Assembly: GCA_036479015.1 (NCBI GenBank)
Contig: JAZGFB010000007.1
Span: forward strand, 1-64,000
Source of the DNA: NVTR01 sp036479015
GTDB taxonomy: Bacteria; Pseudomonadota; Alphaproteobacteria; Rhodobacterales; Rhodobacteraceae
Reading direction: 5' to 3'
DNA: 64,000 bases
Shown here: positions 52,271-61,521 of the stretch, one piece after another
Layout: the number at the start of each line of letters is the position of its first letter
Numbering within the stretch: the first letter of the stretch is position 1
Notes under the pieces: model-generated
What the model saw: the letters and a program-made list of their open reading frames with translations, nothing else
Database searches by the model: none
What the model was told of the DNA's origin: nothing
Program-made: the position numbers and the translations under genes

Positions 52271-53269
52271 ATGGCGGGCCCTATTGCAATGGCGGAAGTT
52301 TGGCGCGGCGACATATTGGAGTGCGCCCATTGGGGCCACGCTGTGGTGTGCGACACCATGGGCAACGTTGTGCAGGCATGGGGGCAACCGGATGCGGTGA
52401 TCCTGCCGCGGTCATCGTGTAAGATGATACAGGCGCTGCCACTGATCGAAACCGGAGCGGCGGATGCATTTGGATTGAGCCGGGTTCAACTGGCCCTATC
52501 CTGTGCGTCACATCAGGCGGCGGACATCCACACGGACCCTGTGAAAAGCTGGTTGTCGGAATTGGGATTAAACGATGATGACTTTCGCTGCGGACCGCAA
52601 ATGCCCAATGACCGGGAAGCTAAAGTGGGTCTAATAAAGGCAGATACAACGCCGTGCCGGTATCACAACAACTGTTCCGGCAAACATTCAGGGTTTTTGA
52701 CGGTCACCAAACACCTGAAAGCCGGGCCCGACTATGTGGATATGAGCCACCCGCTGCAACTGGCCATCCGAGAGGCCTTTGAAGATGTCACCGGGCAGGA
52801 CAGCCCCGGCTTTGGTATTGACGGGTGTTCCGCCCCAAATTTCGCAACGTCTGTGCATGGCCTGGCCCGTGCCATGGGTTTCTTTGCCGGGGCGCGGAAC
52901 GACGGCCCCGTTCGAAACCGGGCGGCAGCGCGGCTGGTTCAGGCTATGGTTGCACACCCGGAATTGGTTGCCGGGGAAGGCCGGGCCTGTACAGATTTAA
53001 TGCGGGCGATGGGTGGTCGGGTGGCTGTAAAGGGCGGTGCAGAAGGCTGCTATGTTGCGATTCTGCCGGATCAGGGGCTGGGTGTGGCGCTTAAAATCAA
53101 AGACGGGGCGTCGCGTGGGTCTGAATGCGCCATTGCGGCGATTCTTGTGAGCCTGGGTGCACTGGACCCCAATCATCCTGCCGCGGAACGCTGGATGACA
53201 GTAAAACAGCGCAATTTCGCTGGATTAGAGACTGGTATCATACGGCCGGCGGCGGGTTTTCCATCCTAG
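52271..53269 (+). CDS. L-asparaginase (Rhizobium-type, asparaginase_II family)
   Basis: 332 residues of the thermolabile/thermostable rhizobial asparaginase group, unrelated to the E. coli type. Landmarks are ILPRSSCKMIQALPLIETGAA (region), LSCASHQAADIH, YHNNCSGKHSGFL, GIDGCSAPNFA and RACTDLMRAMGGRVAVKGGAEG (region), with the Ser/Lys/Cys positions of the family. ATG 52271 has AAGGA about 10 bases upstream; ATG 52289 is also possible. Convergent with serB, overlapping by 4 bases. Confidence 0.9.
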   Translation: MAGPIAMAEVWRGDILECAHWGHAVVCDTMGNVVQAWGQPDAVILPRSSCKMIQALPLIETGAADAFGLSRVQLALSCASHQAADIHTDPVKSWLSELGLNDDDFRCGPQMPNDREAKVGLIKADTTPCRYHNNCSGKHSGFLTVTKHLKAGPDYVDMSHPLQLAIREAFEDVTGQDSPGFGIDGCSAPNFATSVHGLARAMGFFAGARNDGPVRNRAAARLVQAMVAHPELVAGEGRACTDLMRAMGGRVAVKGGAEGCYVAILPDQGLGVALKIKDGASRGSECAIAAILVSLGALDPNHPAAERWMTVKQRNFAGLETGIIRPAAGFPS

Positions 53270-54141
53270 TAAACGAAATCATCCCGGCTGTAGCCCTGTA
53301 AAAACAGCAACGCCGTCAGGTCACCATGGTTGATGCGGATATCACATTGTGCCGCCACCGATGGCTTGGCGTGCAGCGCCACCCCAGCCCCGGCCAGTTG
53401 CAACATCCCCAAATCATTGGCCCCGTCGCCAACGGCCATGACCTGATCCGCGGTGATGCCAAGGCGTGCTGTGATGTCATTTAAGGCTGTGACCTTGGCT
53501 TGGCGACCCAATATCGGGTCACCGACCTGCCCAGTAAGCAAGCCATTAGCCACGAGCAACGTGTTCGCGCGGTGCTCATCAAAGCCCAAAAGCGAGGCTA
53601 TATGGTTGGTGAAAGCGGTAAAGCCGCCCGACACCAGGGCCGCATATCCACCCTGGGATTTTACCGTTGCCAGCAGGGGTTTGGCGCCCGGCATCAGGGT
53701 GATACGGTCCCTAATAACAGTGTCTATTATTGATGTTTCCATGCCCTTTAGCATGCCAACCCGTTCGCGTAGTGCGGCGTCAAAATCCAGCTTACCATCC
53801 ATGGCGCGGGCGGTTATGTCAGCGACCTGCGCGCCATAGCCTGCCTCATCCGCCAGTTCGTCAATGCATTCCTGCTGAATCATGGTCGAATCCATATCAG
53901 CAAGCAGCACCCGTTTGCGGCGATCGCTTTTTGGCAGGGCGACCAGATCAACCCCCAATGACTGCAATGTCGCCCAACTGTCCCAAAATGTATCCGGAAT
54001 ATTGGCAACCTGAAATTCTGCGGCCTCATTCTCAGAAAGCCAACGAAGATCACAGCCCCCCCAAGCATTGCAGAGATTCCCCACCAAAACAGGGTCTAAC
54101 GTCGGCTTTTCCGGGTCTACAAGCAGGGTTATGGCAATCAT
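53266..54141 (-). CDS. serB: Phosphoserine phosphatase
   Basis: HAD-family last step of serine synthesis, 291 residues. The nucleophile is in LLADMDSTMIQQECIDELA, then VSGGFTAFT, the lysine loop and VGDGANDLGML. The N-terminal ~70 residues are the small ACT-like extension of the family. The start is set at ATG 54141 (MIAITLLVDPEKP); the frame runs further to 54264 but that part lies in the divergent leader of serC. Confidence 0.95.
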   Translation of the reverse strand: MIAITLLVDPEKPTLDPVLVGNLCNAWGGCDLRWLSENEAAEFQVANIPDTFWDSWATLQSLGVDLVALPKSDRRKRVLLADMDSTMIQQECIDELADEAGYGAQVADITARAMDGKLDFDAALRERVGMLKGMETSIIDTVIRDRITLMPGAKPLLATVKSQGGYAALVSGGFTAFTNHIASLLGFDEHRANTLLVANGLLTGQVGDPILGRQAKVTALNDITARLGITADQVMAVGDGANDLGMLQLAGAGVALHAKPSVAAQCDIRINHGDLTALLFLQGYSRDDFVY

Positions 54142-54189
54142 ATTTTCAGGTCCAAAACGCAGGGTTGGTGTGATCATCGCGCTATAGCG

Positions 54190-54285
54190 ACGTTTTGGCG
54201 CTTGTGAAAGGCCCCCTGCCCGCATAGGTCCGGCGGTGGGACACCCTTCCCCAACGAAGGGCACTTATCTGTGAGGATACCAGAG
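54190..54285 (+). ncRNA. Candidate serC leader RNA
   Basis: The leader before serC has a CCCTTC-cccaac-GAAGGG hairpin (54244-54261) and a G/C-rich element before it with a small GTCC/GGAC pairing. Alphaproteobacteria are known to carry a conserved RNA motif (serC motif) just upstream of serC-serA. Position and hairpin agree with this, but I could not align it to the consensus. Confidence 0.5.
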
Positions 54286-55428
54286 ATGACTATACAACAA
54301 CCGGCCACGCGGCCGGAAAACCCGCGTTTTTCGTCCGGCCCCTGCGCCAAACCCCCCACTTTTTCACTTGAATCACTGTCTGACGCGCCGCTTGGCCGTT
54401 CGCATCGTGCAGCCGTTGGCAAAGCCAAGCTGGCGCAAGCGATTGAAGAGACACGGGATATTCTGAACATTCCCGATGATTATCGCATCGGCATCGTTCC
54501 GGCATCAGACACCGGCGCCATGGAAATGGCCATGTGGAACCTGCTGGGTGAACGCCCGGTGGAAATGCTGGCCTGGGAAAGCTTTGGCGCTGGCTGGGTG
54601 ACCGATGTGGTCAAACAATTAAAGCTGGATGCAAACATTCACACCGCCGATTACGGCCAGATTGTTAACTTTTCCGACGTCAACTTTGACAATGACGCTG
54701 TGTTCACCTGGAACGGCACCACCAGCGGTGTTCGTCTGCCAAACGGCAATGATATACCCGTTGATCGCCAAGGGCTTACCCTATGTGACGCCACCAGTGC
54801 TGCGTTTGCTATGGACCTGCCTTGGGATCGTTTGGATGCCACAACATTTAGCTGGCAAAAGGTTCTGGGCGGCGAAGCGGCCCATGGAATGTTAATACTT
54901 TCGCCCCGGGCCGTTGCCCGGCTGGAAAGCTATACCCCCGACTGGCCGCTGCCTAAGATTTTCCGCCTGACAAAGGCCGGAAAGCTGATTGAAGGAATAT
55001 TCAAGGGCGCCACCATCAACACCCCATCCATGCTGGCGGTTGAAGACTATTTGCAGGCCCTGAAGTGGGCCAATTCAGTTGGCGGAATAACCGGCCTGAT
55101 CGCCCGCGCAGACGCGAATGCGGCAGTGTTAGAGACGTTTTGCGCCGAAAATGACTGGATCGAAAACCTGGCGGTAGACCCGGCAACACAGTCAAATACA
55201 TCGGTATGCCTAAAGTTTAACGACCCGCGCATCAGCGATGGTGCGGCCTTTGCCAAGGGCGTCGCAAAGCGGCTGGAAGCCGAAGCTGTTGCCTATGATA
55301 TCGGGGCTTACCGGGACGCGCCTGCGGGGTTGCGTATCTGGTGCGGTGGAACGGTGGAAACATCGGACCTGACGACCCTAACCCCTTGGATTAAATGGGC
55401 TTTTGACGCGGAAATCGCAGCAATCTGA
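54286..55428 (+). CDS. serC: Phosphoserine aminotransferase
   Basis: PLP enzyme converting phosphohydroxypyruvate and glutamate to phosphoserine, 380 residues. It has the group start NPRFSSGPCAKPP, the VPASDTGAMEMAMWNLLG region and the Schiff-base lysine in TTFSWQKVLGGEAAHGM. ATG 54286 follows the leader; a GTG at 54271 is less likely. First gene of the serC-serA pair. Confidence 0.95.
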   Translation: MTIQQPATRPENPRFSSGPCAKPPTFSLESLSDAPLGRSHRAAVGKAKLAQAIEETRDILNIPDDYRIGIVPASDTGAMEMAMWNLLGERPVEMLAWESFGAGWVTDVVKQLKLDANIHTADYGQIVNFSDVNFDNDAVFTWNGTTSGVRLPNGNDIPVDRQGLTLCDATSAAFAMDLPWDRLDATTFSWQKVLGGEAAHGMLILSPRAVARLESYTPDWPLPKIFRLTKAGKLIEGIFKGATINTPSMLAVEDYLQALKWANSVGGITGLIARADANAAVLETFCAENDWIENLAVDPATQSNTSVCLKFNDPRISDGAAFAKGVAKRLEAEAVAYDIGAYRDAPAGLRIWCGGTVETSDLTTLTPWIKWAFDAEIAAI

Positions 55429-55441
55429 CCTAAATCACCAA

Positions 55442-55471
55442 CCATATGAATCCCATATGATTTCCATATGA
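55442..55471 (+). repeat. Three CCATATGA repeats at 11-bp spacing
   Basis: CCATATGA occurs at 55442-55449, 55453-55460 and 55464-55471 in the short serC-serA spacer. The 11-base period is one helical turn, and each unit contains the self-complementary CATATG. This could be a regulator site or, in RNA, a repeat near the serA Shine-Dalgarno. Confidence 0.75.
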
Positions 55472-55490
55472 CACATGAAGGAGCGCCAAA

Positions 55491-57086
55491 ATGGCCCCGA
55501 AAGTTCTAGTATCCGACAAACTATCCGAAACCGCCGTGCAAATTTTCCGGGATCGCGGAATTGATGTGACGTTTGAACCTGACCTTGGCAAAGATAAGGT
55601 TGCCCTGCTGAAAGCCATCGCTGAATATGACGGGCTGGCCATCAGATCGGCAACCAAAGTTACTGAAAAAATCCTTGCCAATGCGCCCAACCTAAAAGTT
55701 ATCGCGCGCGCCGGGATCGGTGTCGACAATGTCGACATTCCGGCGGCATCCAAAAAGGGTGTGATCGTGATGAACACGCCGTTCGGCAATTCGATCACCA
55801 CTGCTGAACACGCGATCGCCTTGATGATGGCTGTGGCGCGGCAAATTCCTGAGGCCAGCGCTTCAACCCATGCCGGAAAATGGGAAAAGTCGCGCTTTAT
55901 GGGTGTTGAGCTGACCAATAAAACCCTGGGCCTGATCGGTGCTGGCAATATCGGTTCAATCGTTGCCGAACGCGCCCGCGGACTAAAGATGAAGGTCATC
56001 GCCTATGACCCATTCCTAAGCGAAGAGCGCGCCGCCAAAATTGGCGTGACCAAGGTTGAACTGGATGACATTTGGGAGCGCTCGGATTTCATCACTTTCC
56101 ACGTGCCGCTGACGGATAAGACCCGCAATATTTTGTCGCGCGATGCCATCGCAAAACTGAAACCGGGTGTGCGGATTATCAACTGTGCCCGCGGCGGTCT
56201 GGTGGATGAAGACGCCTTGGCAGATGCCTTGAAAGCGGGCCAGGTTGCCGGTGCCGGGTTTGATGTTTTTGCCAGCGAACCGGCCACGGACAGCCCATTG
56301 TTCAACCTGCCAAACGTAGTGGTGACACCGCATTTGGGGGCGTCAACCAGCGAAGCGCAAGAAAATGTTGCCGTACAGGTGGCCGAGCAAATGTCAGACT
56401 ATTTGCTGACGGGTGCGGTGACAAACGCGCTGAACATGCCTTCGGTTACGGCACAGGAAGCCAAAGTAATGGGCCCGTGGTTGAAACTGGCGGGTCATCT
56501 GGGGGCGTTCGTTGGGCAGTTGACGGATGAGCCGATCAAAGCGATCAACATCCTGTATGATGGTGGTGTCGGTGATATGAATACCGCCGCCCTGAACGCC
56601 GCTGCAGTGGCCGGAATTATGACCGCAAGCAACCCAGAGGTGAACATGGTGTCGGCACCGGTTATTGCCAAAGAACGTGGCATCAATATTTCAACCACAA
56701 CCCAGGACAAAAGCGGTGTGTTTGATGCGTTTATCAAGCTGACCGTGGTGACAACCAAGCGCGAGCGTTCAATTGCTGGCACGGTGTTTTCCGACAATAA
56801 GCCCCGGTTCATTCAGATCAAAGGCATCAATATTGATGCCGAGGTTGGCCAGCACATGCTGTACACGACAAACAATGATACGCCCGGCATTATCGGCACA
56901 TTGGGCCAGACTTTGGGGGCGGGTGGCGTCAATATTGCCAACTTTACCCTGGGCCGGGCTGAACAAAGCGGTGACGCGATCGCGTTGCTATTTGTGGATA
57001 ACGTGGTGCCGGGCGCTGTTCTGGACAAGCTGGGCGAAACCGGTTTGTTTAAACAGGTGCGCGCAATGGAATTTGACGTGGGGTAA
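55491..57086 (+). CDS. serA: D-3-phosphoglycerate dehydrogenase
   Basis: First step of serine synthesis, 531 residues of the long form. The NAD motif is LGLIGAGNIGSIVAERARG. The catalytic Arg is in NCARGGLVDEDAL, Glu in VFASEPATDSP and His in VTPHLGASTSEAQ. An intervening (ASB) domain and a C-terminal ACT domain (HMLYTTNNDTPGIIGTLGQTL region) follow, so serine feedback is possible. AAGGAG precedes ATG 55491. Confidence 0.97.
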   Translation: MAPKVLVSDKLSETAVQIFRDRGIDVTFEPDLGKDKVALLKAIAEYDGLAIRSATKVTEKILANAPNLKVIARAGIGVDNVDIPAASKKGVIVMNTPFGNSITTAEHAIALMMAVARQIPEASASTHAGKWEKSRFMGVELTNKTLGLIGAGNIGSIVAERARGLKMKVIAYDPFLSEERAAKIGVTKVELDDIWERSDFITFHVPLTDKTRNILSRDAIAKLKPGVRIINCARGGLVDEDALADALKAGQVAGAGFDVFASEPATDSPLFNLPNVVVTPHLGASTSEAQENVAVQVAEQMSDYLLTGAVTNALNMPSVTAQEAKVMGPWLKLAGHLGAFVGQLTDEPIKAINILYDGGVGDMNTAALNAAAVAGIMTASNPEVNMVSAPVIAKERGINISTTTQDKSGVFDAFIKLTVVTTKRERSIAGTVFSDNKPRFIQIKGINIDAEVGQHMLYTTNNDTPGIIGTLGQTLGAGGVNIANFTLGRAEQSGDAIALLFVDNVVPGAVLDKLGETGLFKQVRAMEFDVG

Positions 57087-57092
57087 AACTGA

Positions 57093-57932
57093 TTGGGTCG
57101 TATCTATGCCATCGGGGATATCCATGGGCATCTGGACAGGTTGCGTTCTGTTCACCATTGGATTGACGCGGATCATCATCTGCATGGCGGCGACTATGTC
57201 GTTGTCCATGTGGGTGACCTGACGGATCGTGGGCCAGACAGCGCCGGTGTCATTCAGTTTCTGATTGATGGGCTGTCGCGGGGGCAGCCCTGGGTGGTTC
57301 TGCGCGGCAACCATGATCGGATGATGTCGCTGTATTTGCAGGACCCTTCTGCGCAGGATGGGCGTTTGCGCGCTGATTACAGCTGGTTGCACCATCGCCT
57401 TGGCGGACTGACAACGCTGGCGTCTTATGGGGTGCTTCCGGCGGAAGAAACCAACCCGAAAATTCCAAAAGGCAAGCATTGGCTGCACCAAAAAAGCGGT
57501 GGACGTGAGACGCTGACATCTTATGGCATCGACCTGAACAGCGTTCCTGATCGTGAGCTGGCGCAGGCCGCCCGCGCCGCTGTTCCACCACAACATCAGG
57601 CGTTTCTGGCCGGGTTAGACACGATGTATCGCAGCCCTGATGCGGTATTTGTCCATGCGGGAATTAAACCTGGCGTGGCAATTGAAGATCAGGTTGAAGA
57701 TGATCTGATCTGGATACGTGAACCGTTTTTAAACGACAGGCGCGACCATGGGCCATTGATCATCCATGGTCACACGCCGATTGATGCGCCCACCCATTAT
57801 GGCAACCGGGTTAATATCGACAGTGGCGTGGCCTTTGGCGGGCCGCTGTCGGTGATTGTGGTTGAAAGGCGCGATGTCTGGAACCTAACCGCGGCGGGCC
57901 GGGTGCCAATGCAGCCGGTTAACCCGCTATAA
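57093..57932 (+). CDS. PP-type metallophosphoesterase
   Basis: 279 residues with the Ser/Thr-protein-phosphatase-like metal motifs YAIGDIHGHLDRL, VGDLTDRGPDS, VLRGNHDRMM and IIHGHTPIDAP. TTG 57093 gives the family-like start MGRIYAIGDIHGH and lies 6 bases after serA; no ATG occurs upstream in frame. Substrate may be a phosphoprotein or a dinucleotide. Overlaps the convergent VOC gene by 14 bases. Confidence 0.88.
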   Translation: MGRIYAIGDIHGHLDRLRSVHHWIDADHHLHGGDYVVVHVGDLTDRGPDSAGVIQFLIDGLSRGQPWVVLRGNHDRMMSLYLQDPSAQDGRLRADYSWLHHRLGGLTTLASYGVLPAEETNPKIPKGKHWLHQKSGGRETLTSYGIDLNSVPDRELAQAARAAVPPQHQAFLAGLDTMYRSPDAVFVHAGIKPGVAIEDQVEDDLIWIREPFLNDRRDHGPLIIHGHTPIDAPTHYGNRVNIDSGVAFGGPLSVIVVERRDVWNLTAAGRVPMQPVNPL

Positions 57933-58269
57933 ATTCAACCCGGTTCCCCACGGGGTCATCGGTAAAAAACCGTTGGCGTCCGGCAATTGCATCGTCCCAT
58001 CTGACCGGGTGGTTAGCTTTTTCCAACCTGGCGGCCAGGGTGTCTATTTCTGCCACCACGAATGCCGGAAGCGCCTTTTTGGCGGGTATGAAACTTGCGT
58101 CCACTCCCAGATGTATTTCAATGTTGCCGGTTGCAAACCATGCCCCGCCACGCGCCGCCAGTTGGGGTGGTTTTTCAAGCTCTTGCAGCCCAATGACACC
58201 GCCCCAGAATTTGCGGCATTCGGGCTCTGAACCTGCGGGGATTGCCAGTTGAACGTGATCCAGCTGCAT
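57919..58269 (-). CDS. VOC-family (glyoxalase-like) protein
   Basis: 116 residues with one vicinal-oxygen-chelate module pair: LDHVQLAIPAGSE, FWGGVIGLQELEKP, NIEIHLGVD and FFTDDPVGNRVEFIAG. Metal ligand positions (His5, Glu near the end) are present. Could be a lactoylglutathione lyase-like or resistance-type protein; substrate unknown. Confidence 0.85.
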   Translation of the reverse strand: MQLDHVQLAIPAGSEPECRKFWGGVIGLQELEKPPQLAARGGAWFATGNIEIHLGVDASFIPAKKALPAFVVAEIDTLAARLEKANHPVRWDDAIAGRQRFFTDDPVGNRVEFIAG

Positions 58270-58336
58270 CTTTGTTCCTTAAATATCCTTATCAAAGACA
58301 GTTCTTAAACAGGCCTGTGCCCAAAAACATACCCTA

Positions 58337-60376
58337 TTACACGTCTTGCAGTACGGCTAAAAAGGCGGCCCCAAAACGGTCGGCCCGGCGTTCACCTAAT
58401 ATTCGATCAAGCATAGCGCGGTCTGATCTGCCCATTGTGGCAACTTTGGCCAGCAAAGATGCCGAGCAAGAGAGCGGTTTTTCGGTGCCGTTTTCCCCTG
58501 TGGCCAGGTCGGTCTGTGCTTGCAGCAGACGGTCATAGAGTGCGCCCTGTTCACGGCCCGCAAGTTGGCGCCGTTTGGGGTGCAGCTCTGGCGCAGCTTC
58601 GCCCAGAACAACGCCCAGAAAATCTGCCCCGTAGCGTTCCAGCTTGGTGGCACCAATGCCGTTGATCCCTGCCATTGCATCCAGATCAGTGGGGCGGGTT
58701 TGGGCAATTTCAATCAAGGTGCGGTCATTAAAAACGATATAGGCGGGGACATTCACGGCCTCGGCCAGGGCGCGGCGCTTGGCCTTAAGTGCTGACAATA
58801 GCGGCGCATCTTCATCAGAGACCAGCGATTTGACCGGCGCGCGGCGCGTAAATTTCTGAACCGCGTCCAGGCGCAGGGTAATCGTGGCCTCATCACGCAA
58901 AAGCGGGCGGGCGTTTTCAGTCATGCGCAGCCCGCCGTGGCGTTCGGGGTCGGGGCGGAGCAGGTCGCGGCCCATCATCTGGCGAAACACGCCCTGCCAC
59001 TGGCGGCGGTCATATTCGCGACCCACACCAAAGGTTGGCAGTTGATCATGGCCGCGCTGACGCACCTTGTCGGTTTCATTGCCGGTCAGAATATCAATCA
59101 GATGGCCCGCGCCAAAATATTCACCGGTGCGCAACGCCGCTGACAGTGCTTTGCGCACGGCCAGGGTGGCATCAAACAATTCCGGTGGTGAGGCGCACAG
59201 GTCGCAATTGCCGCAAGGCTCAATGGTTTCGCCAAAATATTCCAACAGGTTTTGGCGGCGGCATTTCAAAGCATCTGCCAACCCCAGCAACGCATTCAAA
59301 CGCCCGTGATCCGCCGTGCGGCGTGCAGATGGCGCCGGGCTTTCATCAATTTGCGAGCGGCGAAACCGGATATCATCGGCACCAAACAGCGTCAGCGTGT
59401 CGGCGGGTGCACCGTCGCGGCCCGCGCGGCCAATTTCCTGATAGTAGGATTCAACCGATTTGGGCAGGTCAGCATGGGCGACCCAGCGTATGTCTGGTTT
59501 ATCGACCCCCATGCCAAAGGCGACAGTTGCCACCACGATCAGCCCGTCCTGTTGCTGAAAACGGGCTTCCACATCGCGGCGCATCTGTGCGTCCATACCA
59601 CCGTGATAGGCGCAGGCATTGTGCCCCTCTGCGCTTAATGCCGCGGCAAGTGTTTCGGTTTTGGCGCGGGTGCCACAATAGACAATGCCCGGCTGACCCC
59701 GGCGGTCGGCGGCAAAAGCCAGTATTTGTTTGCGGGGCGCGTCTTTGGCGGCAAAGGCCAGGTGAATATTGGGGCGATCAAAGCCGTGCAAAAACACCTG
59801 TGGCGGGGCATCCTTGAACAACCGTTCGACTATTTCGGCGCGGGTTTCTTCGTCGGCGGTGGCGGTAAAGGCGGCAAGCGGTACGTTCAGGGCGCTGCGC
59901 AATTCACCGATGCGCAGGTAATCCGGGCGGAAATCATGGCCCCATTGGCTGACGCAATGGGCCTCATCCACGGCGATCAGCGTGGTTCCGATGCGGCGCA
60001 ACAGGTTGAGCGTGCCCCCCGATGCAAGCCGCTCGGGCGCCATATACAGCAGTTTCAGCGTGCCAGCATCCAGGGCGGCAAACACTTGGTCGGTTTCTTC
60101 CTGGGTATTGCCCGATGTCAGCGCACCAGCGGCGACACCTGCGGCGCGCATGGCACGCACCTGATCCCGCATCAATGCAATCAGCGGAGATATAACGACG
60201 GTCACGCCATCACGCATCAGCGCGGGCAATTGAAAACACAGGGATTTACCACCGCCGGTTGGCATAATCGCAAGGGTGTTGCGACCCGCAACCACGGCAT
60301 CAACTATTTCGGCCTGACCCGGGCGAAACGCATCAAAACCGAAGACTGAAGATAAAAGCTGGGAAGCGCTGGGCAT
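58337..60376 (-). CDS. recQ: ATP-dependent DNA helicase RecQ
   Basis: 3'-5' helicase, 679 residues from ATG 60376 (MPSASQLLSSVFGFDAFRPGQ). Walker A is MPTGGGKSLCFQLP, the DEAH box is AVDEAHCVSQWGHDFRPDY, then QEIGRAGRDG, the zinc cluster ending CGNCDLC, the RQC domain and one HRDC domain (LIEIAQTRPTDLDAMAGINGIGATKLERYG region). A frame extension to 60481 runs through an intergenic repeat and is rejected. Confidence 0.95.
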   Translation of the reverse strand: MPSASQLLSSVFGFDAFRPGQAEIVDAVVAGRNTLAIMPTGGGKSLCFQLPALMRDGVTVVISPLIALMRDQVRAMRAAGVAAGALTSGNTQEETDQVFAALDAGTLKLLYMAPERLASGGTLNLLRRIGTTLIAVDEAHCVSQWGHDFRPDYLRIGELRSALNVPLAAFTATADEETRAEIVERLFKDAPPQVFLHGFDRPNIHLAFAAKDAPRKQILAFAADRRGQPGIVYCGTRAKTETLAAALSAEGHNACAYHGGMDAQMRRDVEARFQQQDGLIVVATVAFGMGVDKPDIRWVAHADLPKSVESYYQEIGRAGRDGAPADTLTLFGADDIRFRRSQIDESPAPSARRTADHGRLNALLGLADALKCRRQNLLEYFGETIEPCGNCDLCASPPELFDATLAVRKALSAALRTGEYFGAGHLIDILTGNETDKVRQRGHDQLPTFGVGREYDRRQWQGVFRQMMGRDLLRPDPERHGGLRMTENARPLLRDEATITLRLDAVQKFTRRAPVKSLVSDEDAPLLSALKAKRRALAEAVNVPAYIVFNDRTLIEIAQTRPTDLDAMAGINGIGATKLERYGADFLGVVLGEAAPELHPKRRQLAGREQGALYDRLLQAQTDLATGENGTEKPLSCSASLLAKVATMGRSDRAMLDRILGERRADRFGAAFLAVLQDV

Positions 60377-60448
60377 GGGCTGGGTCAATTTATGTGGTGT
60401 TTTGGAAGGCAACTCTTCCCATATGCAGAATCCGCGAACAAGCGACTT

Positions 60449-60480
60449 TCTTCTTTTCCTAAATATCCCCGCCGGAGGCA
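60449..60480 (+). repeat. Intergenic repeat, copy 2
   Basis: Same 32-base unit as 18873-18904 with two differences, including aaatatccccgccggaggca. It lies between yggT and recQ. In both places it is next to a minus-strand gene. Confidence 0.7.
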
Positions 60481-60499
60481 CTTTGTATTTGGGCAGCGG

Positions 60500-60787
60500 T
60501 CAGAAAAATGCAGCTGCGTTATTGTGCAGAATTATGCGCAGGGAAAAGATCCCAAGCAAGACAACCAGCGGCGCCAGGTCCAGCCCGCCCATATCTGGCA
60601 GCATCCGCCGGATCGGGCCATATAGGGGCTCAAGCAAACGGTTAAGACCGTACCAAAGCTGTGCCACCATTGGTTGGCGCAGATTAAGCACCTGGAAGTT
60701 GATCAGCCAGCTCATGATGATATGGGCAATCAGAATAAACCAGACCACATCCAGAAGCAGATTGAGAATTTGAAAAAGCGATGTCAT
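60500..60787 (-). CDS. YggT-family membrane protein
   Basis: 95 residues with two hydrophobic stretches (about residues 5-28 and 68-88) and the YggT core DVVWFILIAHIIMSWLINF, RLLEPLYGPIRRMLP. Start at ATG 60787 (MTSLFQILN); ATG 60802 adds five residues. Family implicated in osmotic tolerance and cell-division context. Transcribed toward recQ. Confidence 0.9.
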   Translation of the reverse strand: MTSLFQILNLLLDVVWFILIAHIIMSWLINFQVLNLRQPMVAQLWYGLNRLLEPLYGPIRRMLPDMGGLDLAPLVVLLGIFSLRIILHNNAAAFF

Positions 60788-60916
60788 CGGTATTCCCGTC
60801 AATTTTGTTTGAATTTATCTAAGCGCCACCAGTGGTGCTGACAAGGCCTGTATTGACGCGACGTTTACACTTGCGCCGGTCGGCCACTGCATTTCTATAC
60901 GCCTAAGGAGATTAAT

Positions 60917-61453
60917 ATGTATCCAATTTTTCGCATGGCCAAGGAAATGGTGATCCACCGCCGCAAACCAAAACTGGATGCGCTTGGAACCCACGTGTCG
61001 CACCACATGTGCTGGCCCTGGGATCTTGACCTGTGGATGGAGCTGAACAACGGCCGCACATTGACGCTGTTTGATCTGGGGCGCCTGCCATTGGCGCAAC
61101 GTATTGGGCTGGGGCAAGTGCTGTTGCAAAACAAATGGGGCATGACTGTTGCCGGGGTTTCTGTGCGGTATCGCAAACGCATACGTGTGTTTGAAACCGT
61201 GCAAATGCGCAGCCGGTCTGTGGGCTGGGATGATCGGTTCATTTACCTGGACCAATCCATGTGGAACCGGGCCGGTGACTGCACCACCCAGGGGCTGTTT
61301 CGCATGGCTGTGACCGGCAAAAACGGCATTATTTCCCCGGATCAGGTTGCCCATGAGATGGGCTATGATCAGGCAAGGCCAGAATTGCCGAACTGGGTGA
61401 ATGCCTGGGTTAAGGCCGACGCCCAGCGGCCCTGGCCGCCCACCAACCCCTGA
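60917..61453 (+). CDS. Hotdog-fold acyl-CoA thioesterase-like protein
   Basis: 178 residues of the 4HBT_2-like group. The active-site helix region is PWDLDLWMELNNGRTLTLFDLGR, where Asp replaces the usual catalytic acid position; VAGVSVRYRKRIRVFETVQMRSR (region) is the central sheet. ATG 60917 has AAGGAG 7 bases upstream. Likely hydrolyses medium or short acyl-CoA. Confidence 0.8.
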   Translation: MYPIFRMAKEMVIHRRKPKLDALGTHVSHHMCWPWDLDLWMELNNGRTLTLFDLGRLPLAQRIGLGQVLLQNKWGMTVAGVSVRYRKRIRVFETVQMRSRSVGWDDRFIYLDQSMWNRAGDCTTQGLFRMAVTGKNGIISPDQVAHEMGYDQARPELPNWVNAWVKADAQRPWPPTNP

Positions 61454-61521
61454 TACCAGATACAAACGGTTGCGCCGGGCTGGCTTTGCCTATTCAATCA
61501 CCCGAAACACAAACAGGGAAT

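Noticed and set aside
60377..60481. N-terminal extension of RecQ
   Set aside because: It reads through an intergenic repeat and precedes the normal RecQ start.
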